Origin: DASPOF01 sp035626155
GTDB taxonomy: Bacteria; Desulfobacterota; Binatia; Binatales; Binataceae
Length of the DNA: 45,093 nucleotides
Direction of reading: 5' to 3'
NCBI GenBank assembly: GCA_035626155.1
Contig: DASPOF010000128.1
Location: 1-45,093 of the forward strand
Below are positions 16,547-23,549 of this stretch, piece by piece. The position numbers and the translations under genes were made by a program. Below the pieces are notes generated by a model. The model worked only from the letters and a program-made list of their open reading frames with translations, made no database searches and was not told where the DNA came from. The first letter of the stretch is position 1. The number at the start of each line of letters is the position of its first letter.

Positions 16547-17734
16547 ATGACTCTTCCGCTCGATGGAATCCGCATAATCGACCTGGGCCAGGTTTACGCG
16601 GCGCCATACTGCACCTTGCAGCTCGCGTACATGGGCGCCGACGTAATCAAGATCGAGCCGCCCGTCCAGGGCGAGTTGCTGCGCCGTCCCGACGTGTCGC
16701 CAGGCGGAGCGAACTATACATTCCTGATGCTCAATGCCCAGAAGAAATCCGTCACGCTGAACCTCAAACATCCGCGCGGCAAGGAAATCATCCTCGACCT
16801 TCTCAGAGACGCCGACGTGCTGGTGGAGAATTATCTTGATGGCGTGATGGAATCGTTCGGGCTGGGCTACGAGCAGATCGCGCCGCGCTTCCCGCGCCTG
16901 ATTTACGCATCGGGCAAGGGCTACGGGTCGAACAGCCGATGGGCGAAGCTGGGCGCGATGGACAACACCGTCCAGGCGGCGTCGGGCTTCATCGACATCA
17001 CGGGGTTTGCCGACCGCGGCGTCAAGACCTCGGCCACGTTTATCGACATGGGAACCGGGAGCCACCTGGTGAGCGGAATTCTCGCGGCGCTGATTCAACG
17101 CGGCAGGACCGGGCGCGGACAGAAGGTCGAAGTCGCGATGCTCGACGTCGCGATTCCCGCGCTCACCAGCGTTCTGGGTACGGTGCTCCAGGGACGCAAA
17201 TTCGCACGCCTCGGAAATCGCCATTGGGGCGCATGTCCGACCAATCTTTATCCCGCGCGCGATGGCGACATGCTGATCTTCTGCGTGACCGAGGAGCATT
17301 GGCGAATCCTCGCCAGGAAGATGGGGCGCGAAGATCTGATAAAGGACCCGCGCTATGCGACCACCGGCGCGCGGCTCAGAATCGCGGACGAGGTCGATGC
17401 GCTCGTCGCAGACTGGACCCGCACGCGCCGGCGCGAAGACATAATCCAGCTCCTGCTTGATGCGGGCGTGCCATGCGCCCCGGTCCGCACCGTCGATGAG
17501 GTCATCGCGGATCCGGAGACCACATCACGCGAGATGCTGATCGATGGCGAATACCCCACGCGCGGTCCGATCAAATTCGTCGGGACGCCCGTGAAATTGT
17601 CCGATGCGCCATCGCCGTCGGCCCGCACGCTGAAACGCGCGCCGATGCTCGGAGAACACACCGCGGAGGTGCTCGCCGCGCTGGGAATCGGCGCGGCAGA
17701 CCTCGAACGGCTGCGCGCGGACGGCGTCATCTGA
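16547..17734 (+). CDS. Class III CoA-transferase (CaiB/BaiF family)
   Basis: A 395-residue enzyme of normal length. It moves CoA between an acyl-CoA and a free acid through an aspartyl intermediate. The start LDGIRIIDLGQVYAAPYC, then GADVIKIEPP, LNLKHPRGKE and VLVENYLDGVME, is typical. FIDMGTGSH (about 165-173) contains the probable catalytic Asp. DAGVPCAPVRTVDEV and MLGEHTAEVL lie near the end. With the acyl-CoA dehydrogenase upstream it probably activates the same carboxylic acid. The leader has a striking set of inverted repeats that may control translation. Confidence 0.9.
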   Translation: MTLPLDGIRIIDLGQVYAAPYCTLQLAYMGADVIKIEPPVQGELLRRPDVSPGGANYTFLMLNAQKKSVTLNLKHPRGKEIILDLLRDADVLVENYLDGVMESFGLGYEQIAPRFPRLIYASGKGYGSNSRWAKLGAMDNTVQAASGFIDITGFADRGVKTSATFIDMGTGSHLVSGILAALIQRGRTGRGQKVEVAMLDVAIPALTSVLGTVLQGRKFARLGNRHWGACPTNLYPARDGDMLIFCVTEEHWRILARKMGREDLIKDPRYATTGARLRIADEVDALVADWTRTRRREDIIQLLLDAGVPCAPVRTVDEVIADPETTSREMLIDGEYPTRGPIKFVGTPVKLSDAPSPSARTLKRAPMLGEHTAEVLAALGIGAADLERLRADGVI

Positions 17735-17778
17735 TTACGATCGGATGACGCCGCTCAACTGCTGGTTAGGTAAATCAA

Positions 17779-17815
17779 CTGCCAGTGAGCATCTGGTAGC
17801 CGGCAGGCATTTTTT
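17779..17815 (+). terminator. Possible intrinsic terminator after the CoA-transferase
   Basis: CTGCC (17779-17783) can pair with GGCAG (17802-17806), with CCAG/CTGG pairing inside, followed by six T residues (17810-17815). The stem is short and bulged. It lies between the CoA-transferase stop and the ATPase start. Confidence 0.35.
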
Positions 17816-17829
17816 GATACATAGACAGC

Positions 17830-20301
17830 ATGGCCTCTCAAAGGGGGATGCGCCAGGCGGTGCTGACCGATTTGATCGTGCTCAAAGCGCCGACCGCCGA
17901 GCGCATGCAGCTTGAGACCACTCCGAGAGCTGAAACCGTAACGAGCTACGTTTTCACCCGCGCCTCCGAGAGGGCGTGGGAGACTATCAATCGCCGCCTC
18001 GCTGAGCCGGTCGGAGGTCTGTTCTGGATCGGAGGGCCGCCGGGCTGCGGCAAGACTCACTTCCTCAATTATGTGATCGCGCTCAGCAGCCGCGCGGGCT
18101 CGGTGGCCCCGCCGGCCCGGCGCAGCATCACCTGCGGCGTCGAGGTTGCCGGACGCGTGGGTGCGCCCGAGATCGAGGCGGCCGTGCTCGAGGCGCTGGT
18201 GGAGCCGATCGGCGGTCAGCGGCAAGCCTCGATGATCTGGCGCGAGATGCGCGGCGCGGCGGCACTGAACGTGGCGCTCGAACACGCGCGTCGCCTCGGC
18301 ATTGGCGCGCTGACTGTTGCGATCGACTTCAGCGCGGCGGAAATTGGTGCGGGCGCAGCGGCGTACTTCGCGGCCTTGGCGGAAGTCGCGGCGCAATTCC
18401 GCAACCTCAAGTTCACCGTTCTCGCCGCAGGCCGCGGCCGTCCGCCTGATGCGGCGGTCGCGCTGGAAGTTGCCCCCGCCGGAGCCGATGAGGAGGCCAC
18501 GGTCGCGGTCCGCCGCGCATGGCGGCTGGCTGACGGCGTCGAGGCGCTGGTGGACGATTTCTATCGCGGGATCGATACGGGAGGCCTCGATGCCGAAGCA
18601 ATATATCCTTTCCATCCGCTGACAGTTCGGACGCTTCAAGTGATCGCGTCGCCGCCCGGCACGATTCCATCGATTTCGCGGCTGGCTCGCGAGGCGCTCG
18701 ATTCCGCCCTCGAAGATCGCGACCTGCCGATCGCGCGGCTCATTTATCCGGCCGACCTGATGGAAAATCCCGCGATCGCCCGCCGCGTCGAGGCGCGCCT
18801 TGGCGAAGCCGAACGCGCCGCGCTGCGCATCGCGCTCGGCGCTCTCGGCCATTTCCACGGCAATGAGAAACAATTTGCGCGGCAGATAATCTCTACGTTG
18901 GTGCTCGATTGGGTATGCGGCCGAGCAGCGCCGGCCGGCATCGCCGAGCTTCAGGCGCGGATGCCGATGCTTTTGGGCGGAGATTTGGACCAGGCCTGGA
19001 CCGCGCCCCTGATGACGGAACTCTTGCGCAAGCTCGCCATCCACACCGGCGGCGTGATCCAGTTCGAGGCGGACGCGCCGCGCTTCGATCCGACCGCCGC
19101 GGGCGCGCCCGAAGTCGCGGTGTTCAATGCCGCCCTGCCGCTTGCCAAGCGCTTCGATCCATCGCTTGGCGCCGTGCACGACATGGATGAGTTCAGGTCT
19201 AGGCTTGAGCGGCTCGGCGATGCGATGGGCAATGCGGTCGAGGCCGCGAATCGAACGCGCGAAGTTCTGAAATCGGCGCTTGCGCAAGCACATCTGGGCT
19301 TCCCGCCCGACCACGAAAAAGCCATCGCGGACTTCATCGCGCTGGCCGAGCGCGGACCGCATCTGCTGCTCGAGGCCGCGCGCGAACCCGACCATCGCGA
19401 CGCCGCCGCCGCCGTAATCTCGGCGTACGAGGCGCTCGCCTCCGCCGCAGCCGCGGTGCCCCGGATGCGGCAGATGAGCGAGTACCTCGACGCGAGCGGC
19501 CTTTGCGGCGCATTCGAAGACGATCCGTTGCGCGATCCGCGCTTCACGGCGATCGCCACCGAATGCCAACTGCTCGCGGCCGAGCTTGGGCCGCGCGTGC
19601 TGGCCGGTGCGGCGCGGAGCTTCGATGCGCTCGAGGCGCGCTTCCAAAAATTCAAGTGGACCTACGTCGAGCTCTATCGGACCGCGCACGCCGAGTGGCG
19701 GCGCGAGATGGGCCGGCTCGCGCTGCTCGCCGCCGACGCCCGCCGCCGCTTCGAGGCGCTTCGCCGGCTCAACGCGATCGCCGCGCTCGGTCCGCCCGAA
19801 GGAGAGGACCTGGCGGCGCGACTGGCGGAAGCCAGCGGACGAATCGTGCGATGCGATTTCGAGGGGCCGATTCAGCCCGAAGTCTCGCCGCGATGCCCGC
19901 ATTGCGGCTACCTGCTCTGCTCCCCCGCTCCCGGCCCCGCGCTCGCCGGCGTGATGGAAGCGATCGACCGGGCGCTCAGCGTCAAGCTCGCCGCGCTCTC
20001 GCAAAGCGCAATCGCGCGCATCATCCGCCAGCACGACCGTGCGCATCGGCTCGAGGGCTTTCTCAAGATCACGCAGGCCGCACAAACCGACGCGCTGGTC
20101 CGCGTGCTCGATGAGAAGCTCGCGCGTTACCTCGCGCAATTGCTCGATGAGAATCTTGCGATGAGTCCGATCCAGCCGCCGCACGGGCTGCCTGCGCCGG
20201 ATCTCAAACCGCCGCTGCTCGCAACCGGGAGGCTTAAGTCCGCGCCCCGCTCAGCAGGTCCGTCCCCGCGAAAGGCGCCCCCGCATCCCGGCCGCTCGTA
20301 G
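17830..20301 (+). CDS. Large P-loop ATPase resembling BREX/Pgl-type BrxC/PglY/DUF6079 proteins
   Basis: An 823-residue protein I cannot assign firmly. Walker A is GGPPGCGKTHFLNYV (68-82) and a weak Walker B is LTVAIDFSAAE (161-171); the usual Glu after the Asp is Phe. YPFHPLTVRTLQVIA (about 259-273), followed by a helical region, resembles the YPFHP segment of the large ATPases of BREX, Pgl and DUF499/DUF6079 systems. The middle and C-terminal parts are long alpha-helices. CPHC (689-692) plus Cys697 look like a partial zinc ribbon. The tail is Pro/Arg-rich. Relatives act in phage exclusion with methylase, PglZ phosphatase and other partners; none of those is present here. The protein is also shorter than BrxC (about 1,200). 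ATP binding is likely; a defence role is inference. Confidence 0.6.
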   Translation: MASQRGMRQAVLTDLIVLKAPTAERMQLETTPRAETVTSYVFTRASERAWETINRRLAEPVGGLFWIGGPPGCGKTHFLNYVIALSSRAGSVAPPARRSITCGVEVAGRVGAPEIEAAVLEALVEPIGGQRQASMIWREMRGAAALNVALEHARRLGIGALTVAIDFSAAEIGAGAAAYFAALAEVAAQFRNLKFTVLAAGRGRPPDAAVALEVAPAGADEEATVAVRRAWRLADGVEALVDDFYRGIDTGGLDAEAIYPFHPLTVRTLQVIASPPGTIPSISRLAREALDSALEDRDLPIARLIYPADLMENPAIARRVEARLGEAERAALRIALGALGHFHGNEKQFARQIISTLVLDWVCGRAAPAGIAELQARMPMLLGGDLDQAWTAPLMTELLRKLAIHTGGVIQFEADAPRFDPTAAGAPEVAVFNAALPLAKRFDPSLGAVHDMDEFRSRLERLGDAMGNAVEAANRTREVLKSALAQAHLGFPPDHEKAIADFIALAERGPHLLLEAAREPDHRDAAAAVISAYEALASAAAAVPRMRQMSEYLDASGLCGAFEDDPLRDPRFTAIATECQLLAAELGPRVLAGAARSFDALEARFQKFKWTYVELYRTAHAEWRREMGRLALLAADARRRFEALRRLNAIAALGPPEGEDLAARLAEASGRIVRCDFEGPIQPEVSPRCPHCGYLLCSPAPGPALAGVMEAIDRALSVKLAALSQSAIARIIRQHDRAHRLEGFLKITQAAQTDALVRVLDEKLARYLAQLLDENLAMSPIQPPHGLPAPDLKPPLLATGRLKSAPRSAGPSPRKAPPHPGRS

Positions 20302-20392
20302 CCAGACAACACGCCGCCGCCCGGTCGGCATCGCGTGCACCGGCGTCACGATTCCTGGAAATTCGTCCGAGCCAGAAGTCGGCAGGGCTCGC

Positions 20393-20635
20393 TTAAGTCG
20401 CGCGCCGCTTGCGCGGCCGCCCCGGAGGGAACGCGCTTGCGCGAGCGCGCCTGCGCGGCTTCAGGTTGATACGGTCGAGAATACTGAAATAGCCGTTGCG
20501 AATGATCTCGAAAAGCCACAGGATCGCGAGGCCCAGCGAGGTCAGGATCCCCAGTACGACCTCTTTCAAATGCCCGAGGAAGCCAAGACCCTCGATCTCG
20601 ACCCGCGCGCCGGATTGATGTTCAGAATTTTCCAT
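20393..20635 (-). CDS. Small membrane protein of unknown function
   Basis: An 80-residue protein with one or one and a half hydrophobic segments (about 18-46, GHLKEVVLGILTSLGLAILWL) and a very basic tail (RINLKPRRRARASAFPPGRPRKRR). The layout suggests an inner-membrane anchor whose basic end lies in the cytosol, perhaps touching nucleic acid or phospholipid. No family is recognised. It is convergent with the large ATPase gene and 70 bases downstream of the LamG-like gene on the same strand, with a strong hairpin between them. Confidence 0.55.
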   Translation of the reverse strand: MENSEHQSGARVEIEGLGFLGHLKEVVLGILTSLGLAILWLFEIIRNGYFSILDRINLKPRRRARASAFPPGRPRKRRAT

Positions 20636-20650
20636 CTCGTGAGAGAGTAA

Positions 20651-20685
20651 GGGGCGAAGCGCGATCGTGCAAGGCGCTTCGCCCC
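20651..20685 (-). terminator. Strong 12-base hairpin after the LamG-like gene
   Basis: GGGGCGAAGCGC (20651-20662) pairs perfectly with GCGCTTCGCCCC (20674-20685) across an 11-base loop, 21 bases past the stop at 20706 on minus. Only TTAC follows, so the T-tract is weak. It probably ends transcription of the minus-strand gene or shields its end. Confidence 0.5.
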
Positions 20686-20705
20686 ATTCCCTTCAACCGA
20701 AACGA

Positions 20706-21518
20706 TCAGTGAGGAGGCGGTGGAAGCGGCGGAGGCGCCGCCGGCGTAGCCGATCCCGCGCCGCCCTCGGCGCCGGCCAGCGGCTTGATAATCGTGACGT
20801 TGTCGAAGCGGGCCTGCGAATCATTGCTCGCCCACAGCCCGATTCTTCCCTGCGCAATCTTGCTGTCGGAGGCGTCGTAGATCATCTTGTCGTCGTTGTA
20901 GCAGGTGAAGCGATCGCCCGCGGCGACGACCTTGATCTTGTACCAGGTGTCGCGATCCGTCGGCACGACCTTCTGCGAAAGCACGGTCGCATTGCCGCCG
21001 CTCATGCGCGAGAGCGTGAAGTAATCGCTCGGGCATCCCGCGGAGAGCAAGTAGAAATTCTTGTCGTCGACGTAGCGGAAAACGATTCCGCCCGAGCAAT
21101 CGAAACGGCCGCCCGCCGGCTTGAACGAAGCCTCCATCGTAAAATTGGAATACTCGGTCGGGTCATCGACCACCGCCATCGTCGAATAATTGAGCCCGTG
21201 AATCAGTGAGGTTAGCAACCGTCCCGGTGGGAGCCCGAATGTGTTCGGTGGGCTTGGCGCGCTCGGATCGGGAATTACTTGCCAGTCGCCCGAGATCGCC
21301 TTCCATCCCGACGCTACTTCGCCCGCCTTGTCCTGATCGAAGTTCCAGACCTTCGCTTCAGGAGTCGGCGTCGCGGTGGGAGTCGGGGTCTCGGTAGGCG
21401 TCGGCTCCACTTTCTTTTTCGCTCGCGGATATGCGGCCGGCGTCATCGCAAGCATCGCGAACATCACGCCGGCAGCGATCACCACGGAGTTCCGCAACCA
21501 TCCACTTCGGGTCATCAT
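20706..21518 (-). CDS. Secreted LamG/DUF1080-like beta-sandwich protein
   Basis: A 270-residue exported protein. GGAGAAA lies 9-15 bases before the ATG. A signal peptide (residues about 9-31) is followed by a low-complexity Pro/Thr-rich linker (TPTETPTPTATPTP) and a domain beginning KVWNFDQDKAGEVASGW. The body (NFTMEASFKPAGG, GGIVFRYVDDKNFYLLSAG, DTWYKIKVVAAGDRFTCYND, GRIGLWASNDSQARFDNV) is the concanavalin-like fold of DUF1080/LamG proteins. It resembles sugar-binding or 3-keto-glycoside hydrolase modules; no catalytic residues can be named. A Pro-rich tail ends it. The same Thr/Pro linker type occurs in the SBBP protein at 239-2995. Confidence 0.75.
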   Translation of the reverse strand: MMTRSGWLRNSVVIAAGVMFAMLAMTPAAYPRAKKKVEPTPTETPTPTATPTPEAKVWNFDQDKAGEVASGWKAISGDWQVIPDPSAPSPPNTFGLPPGRLLTSLIHGLNYSTMAVVDDPTEYSNFTMEASFKPAGGRFDCSGGIVFRYVDDKNFYLLSAGCPSDYFTLSRMSGGNATVLSQKVVPTDRDTWYKIKVVAAGDRFTCYNDDKMIYDASDSKIAQGRIGLWASNDSQARFDNVTIIKPLAGAEGGAGSATPAAPPPLPPPPH

Positions 21519-21835
21519 CGATATTTTCTCCGACTCTTCTCCGCTCGGTTCTCCGAGGCGTTTGTGTTGGGGTTATGCGACCAACCGATCGGCGGCGAGT
21601 TTCGCGAATCAATGGCGGTCCTGTCAAGGAACGTTGATGGTGCTGCACTTGCAGTGGTGACTGCAATCGCACCGAATAATCCGAAATTCCGCGTGAGGCG
21701 GATACCCAGACGCAGTACCAGTCTTAGCCGCTGCCGATCCGCGAGTGCGACTGAGAAATACTAGTTTCGCATTTCTTTCGCTTTCGTGAGTCTGCGCCCG
21801 AATCCAGATTTTCTCACTGCGCTACCGTAGTTTGC
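21519..21835. other. Intergenic stretch before the dcw cluster
   Basis: About 320 bases between the divergent LamG-like gene and the mraZ control region. I see no gene. A TGTCAA at 21622-21627 reads TTGACA on minus and could be a -35 for the LamG-like gene, but no convincing -10 follows. Confidence 0.5.
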
Positions 21836-21864
21836 TTGACTCAAGTGGGGCTGAGTGGGATGTT
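21836..21864 (+). promoter_or_regulatory. Possible mraZ promoter
   Basis: TTGACT (21836-21841) matches the -35 consensus at five of six positions. GATGTT (21859-21864), 17 bases on, is a poor -10. The MraZ boxes fall within and just after it, as expected for a repressor site. Confidence 0.35.
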
Positions 21865-21870
21865 GTGGGG
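21846..21870 (+). promoter_or_regulatory. MraZ operator: three TGGGN boxes at 10-base period
   Basis: TGGGG (21846-21850), TGGGA (21856-21860) and TGGGG (21866-21870) are separated by exactly five bases. Another TGGGG is at 21874, slightly out of phase. Repeats of TGGGN with 5-base spacers upstream of mraZ are the known binding site of MraZ, which represses its own operon. The site lies 19-43 bases before the mraZ start. Confidence 0.75.
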
Positions 21871-21888
21871 CATTGGGGAGGAATGGGG

Positions 21889-22338
21889 GTGTTCAGCGGT
21901 CGATTCGACCACTCTGTGGACGAGAAGGGGCGCGTCAGCATCCCCGCGCGCTTTCGCGAGATTCTGCAACGCGACGGCCACGAACGTCTATACATCACGA
22001 ACTTTATCTACAACCGCGAGCGATGTCTGGCGCTCTATCCGCCCGCGGAGTGGGACCGGATGGTCGCGAAGTTCACGCAGCGCAACCGGTTCGATCCGCA
22101 GGTGCAGGTGTTCGAGACGTTCTATATCGGCGGCGCGCATGAAGTGCCGGTCGATCGGCAGGGGAGAATTCTGATCCCGCCGCGGCTGCGGGAGTTCGCC
22201 TCTTTGGGGCGCGAAGTGACGTTCTCGGCGCGTCACGATCACTTTCAGCTCTGGGACAAAGCTGTGATGGAGCGGGTGCTCAAGGCGACGGAAGAACTGG
22301 TTCAGGAACCCGCTTTCTACGAGAAGTTGAATTTCTGA
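21889..22338 (+). CDS. mraZ: MraZ, transcriptional regulator of the dcw cluster
   Basis: A 149-residue AbrB-fold regulator that forms rings and binds TGGGN repeats in its own promoter. I choose the GTG at 21889: GGAGG is 7 bases upstream, and the product then starts VFSGRFDHSVDEKGR, matching the usual MFxGxFxHxLDxKGR opening. The ATG at 21883 is too close to the ribosome site. The two MraZ repeats are visible as DEKGRVSIPARFRE (about 11-24) and DRQGRILIPPRLRE (about 88-101). It is the first gene of the dcw operon. Confidence 0.93.
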   Translation: MFSGRFDHSVDEKGRVSIPARFREILQRDGHERLYITNFIYNRERCLALYPPAEWDRMVAKFTQRNRFDPQVQVFETFYIGGAHEVPVDRQGRILIPPRLREFASLGREVTFSARHDHFQLWDKAVMERVLKATEELVQEPAFYEKLNF

Positions 22339-22344
22339 GCGGCG

Positions 22345-23265
22345 ATGGCAGTTGCAGTGAACAATGGCGATTCGGCGGCGGCTCGCGCACACGTGCCGGT
22401 GATGGTGGCGGAGGTGCGGGAGATGTTGTGCGCGAGCCGGCCGCGGCTCATCGTCGATGCGACGGTCGGGACGGGCGGGCACGCCGCGGCGATGCTGGAT
22501 GCGACCGATGCGCGGTTGCTCGGGATCGATCGCGATGACGCGGCGCTCGCGATCGCATCCGCGCGCCTGGCCGATTTCGGCTCGCGCGTCATCCTGCGCC
22601 AGGCCGACTTCGGCGATATCGCGCGCGTGATGCGCGAAAACCAGATCGACAGCACCGATGCAATTCTCGCCGACCTCGGGATGAGCAGCCTCGCGCTGGA
22701 TGATCCCGAGCGCGGCTTCAGCTTCAGGCTCGACGGTCCGCTCGACATGCGGATGGACCGGCGCGCGCCGCTGCGCGCCTACGAGATCGTCAACGAAGAA
22801 TCAGAGCAGGCGCTCGCCGACATTCTCCATCTGTGGGGCGAGGAGCGCGCGGCGCGCCGCATCGCGCGCGCGATCGTCGAGAGCCGCCGCCGCCGGCCGA
22901 TCGAGACCACCGGCGAACTGCGCATGATCATCGAGGGCGTGCTCGGGTCGCATCGGCGGGGCGGGGTGCATCCTGCTACGCGCACCTTCCAGGCGCTGCG
23001 GATTGCGGTGAACCATGAGATGGAAAGCCTCGCCGCGCTGCTTGCCGACGGTCCGTCCATGCTCGCGCCGGGCGGCCGGATGGCGGTGATCGCGTATCAC
23101 TCGCTCGAAGATCGCGCGGTCAAGGAGCGGATGCGCGGGCTTTCGCGCGCGGGCGGATACCTCGCGGTTACGCGCAAGGTCGTGCGGCCCTCGCAGCGCG
23201 AGGTGGCGCGCAATCCGCGTGCGCGAAGCGCGCGCCTGAGATGCATCGAGAGGATGGCGGCATGA
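22345..23265 (+). CDS. rsmH: 16S rRNA (cytosine-1402-N4)-methyltransferase RsmH
   Basis: A 306-residue SAM-dependent enzyme that methylates N4 of C1402 in 16S rRNA (MraW). HVPVMVAEVREML and DATVGTGGHAAAML (about 33-46) form the SAM site. ILADLGMSSLALDDPERGFSF, PLDMRMD, HPATRTFQALRIAVN and the C-terminal VRPSQREVARNPRARSARLR are all typical. The gene begins 6 bases after the mraZ stop and its TGA overlaps the ftsL ATG (ATGA). Confidence 0.96.
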   Translation: MAVAVNNGDSAAARAHVPVMVAEVREMLCASRPRLIVDATVGTGGHAAAMLDATDARLLGIDRDDAALAIASARLADFGSRVILRQADFGDIARVMRENQIDSTDAILADLGMSSLALDDPERGFSFRLDGPLDMRMDRRAPLRAYEIVNEESEQALADILHLWGEERAARRIARAIVESRRRRPIETTGELRMIIEGVLGSHRRGGVHPATRTFQALRIAVNHEMESLAALLADGPSMLAPGGRMAVIAYHSLEDRAVKERMRGLSRAGGYLAVTRKVVRPSQREVARNPRARSARLRCIERMAA

Positions 23266-23549
23266 CCCGGCGCGTGAAACCGTCCAAGCCGCCATCGAGG
23301 CTTGTCCCCGCGATTCTCGGTCTCGCGATCGCCGCGCTGGGCTTCGCCACGCTGATGATCCGGCTGGAGGTTACGCGCGAGGGTTACCGGCTCTCGTCGC
23401 TGAGCGAAGAAATCGCGCGGCTGGAAGATCGGAACCGTACGTTGAAACTTACCGCCGCCGAGTTGAGTTCGTATCAGCGCCTGCGCGCGCTTGCGCCCCA
23501 GTTTCATCTGGCGCCGCCGGCGCGCGGGCAGGTGGTGATGATTCCGTGA
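23262..23549 (+). CDS. ftsL: Cell division protein FtsL
   Basis: A 95-residue single-pass membrane protein. A basic cytosolic start (1-13) is followed by a membrane segment (about 14-35) and a short periplasmic coiled coil (about 36-65, LSEEIARLEDRNRTLKLTAA). It ends in a region rich in Pro and hydrophobics. FtsL proteins pair with FtsB and FtsQ and activate FtsWI. Sequence is poorly conserved, so the call rests on size, topology and position between rsmH and ftsI. The ATG at 23262 overlaps the rsmH stop; the GTG of ftsI overlaps its own TGA. Confidence 0.85.
   Translation: MTRRVKPSKPPSRLVPAILGLAIAALGFATLMIRLEVTREGYRLSSLSEEIARLEDRNRTLKLTAAELSSYQRLRALAPQFHLAPPARGQVVMIP

Noticed and set aside
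17755..20184. Very long open frame (about 800 codons) antisense to the large ATPase
   Set aside because: High GC leaves the opposite frame open. Its translation is Arg/Ala-rich, with no domain, ribosome site or sensible start, while the plus frame has a P-loop and family motifs.
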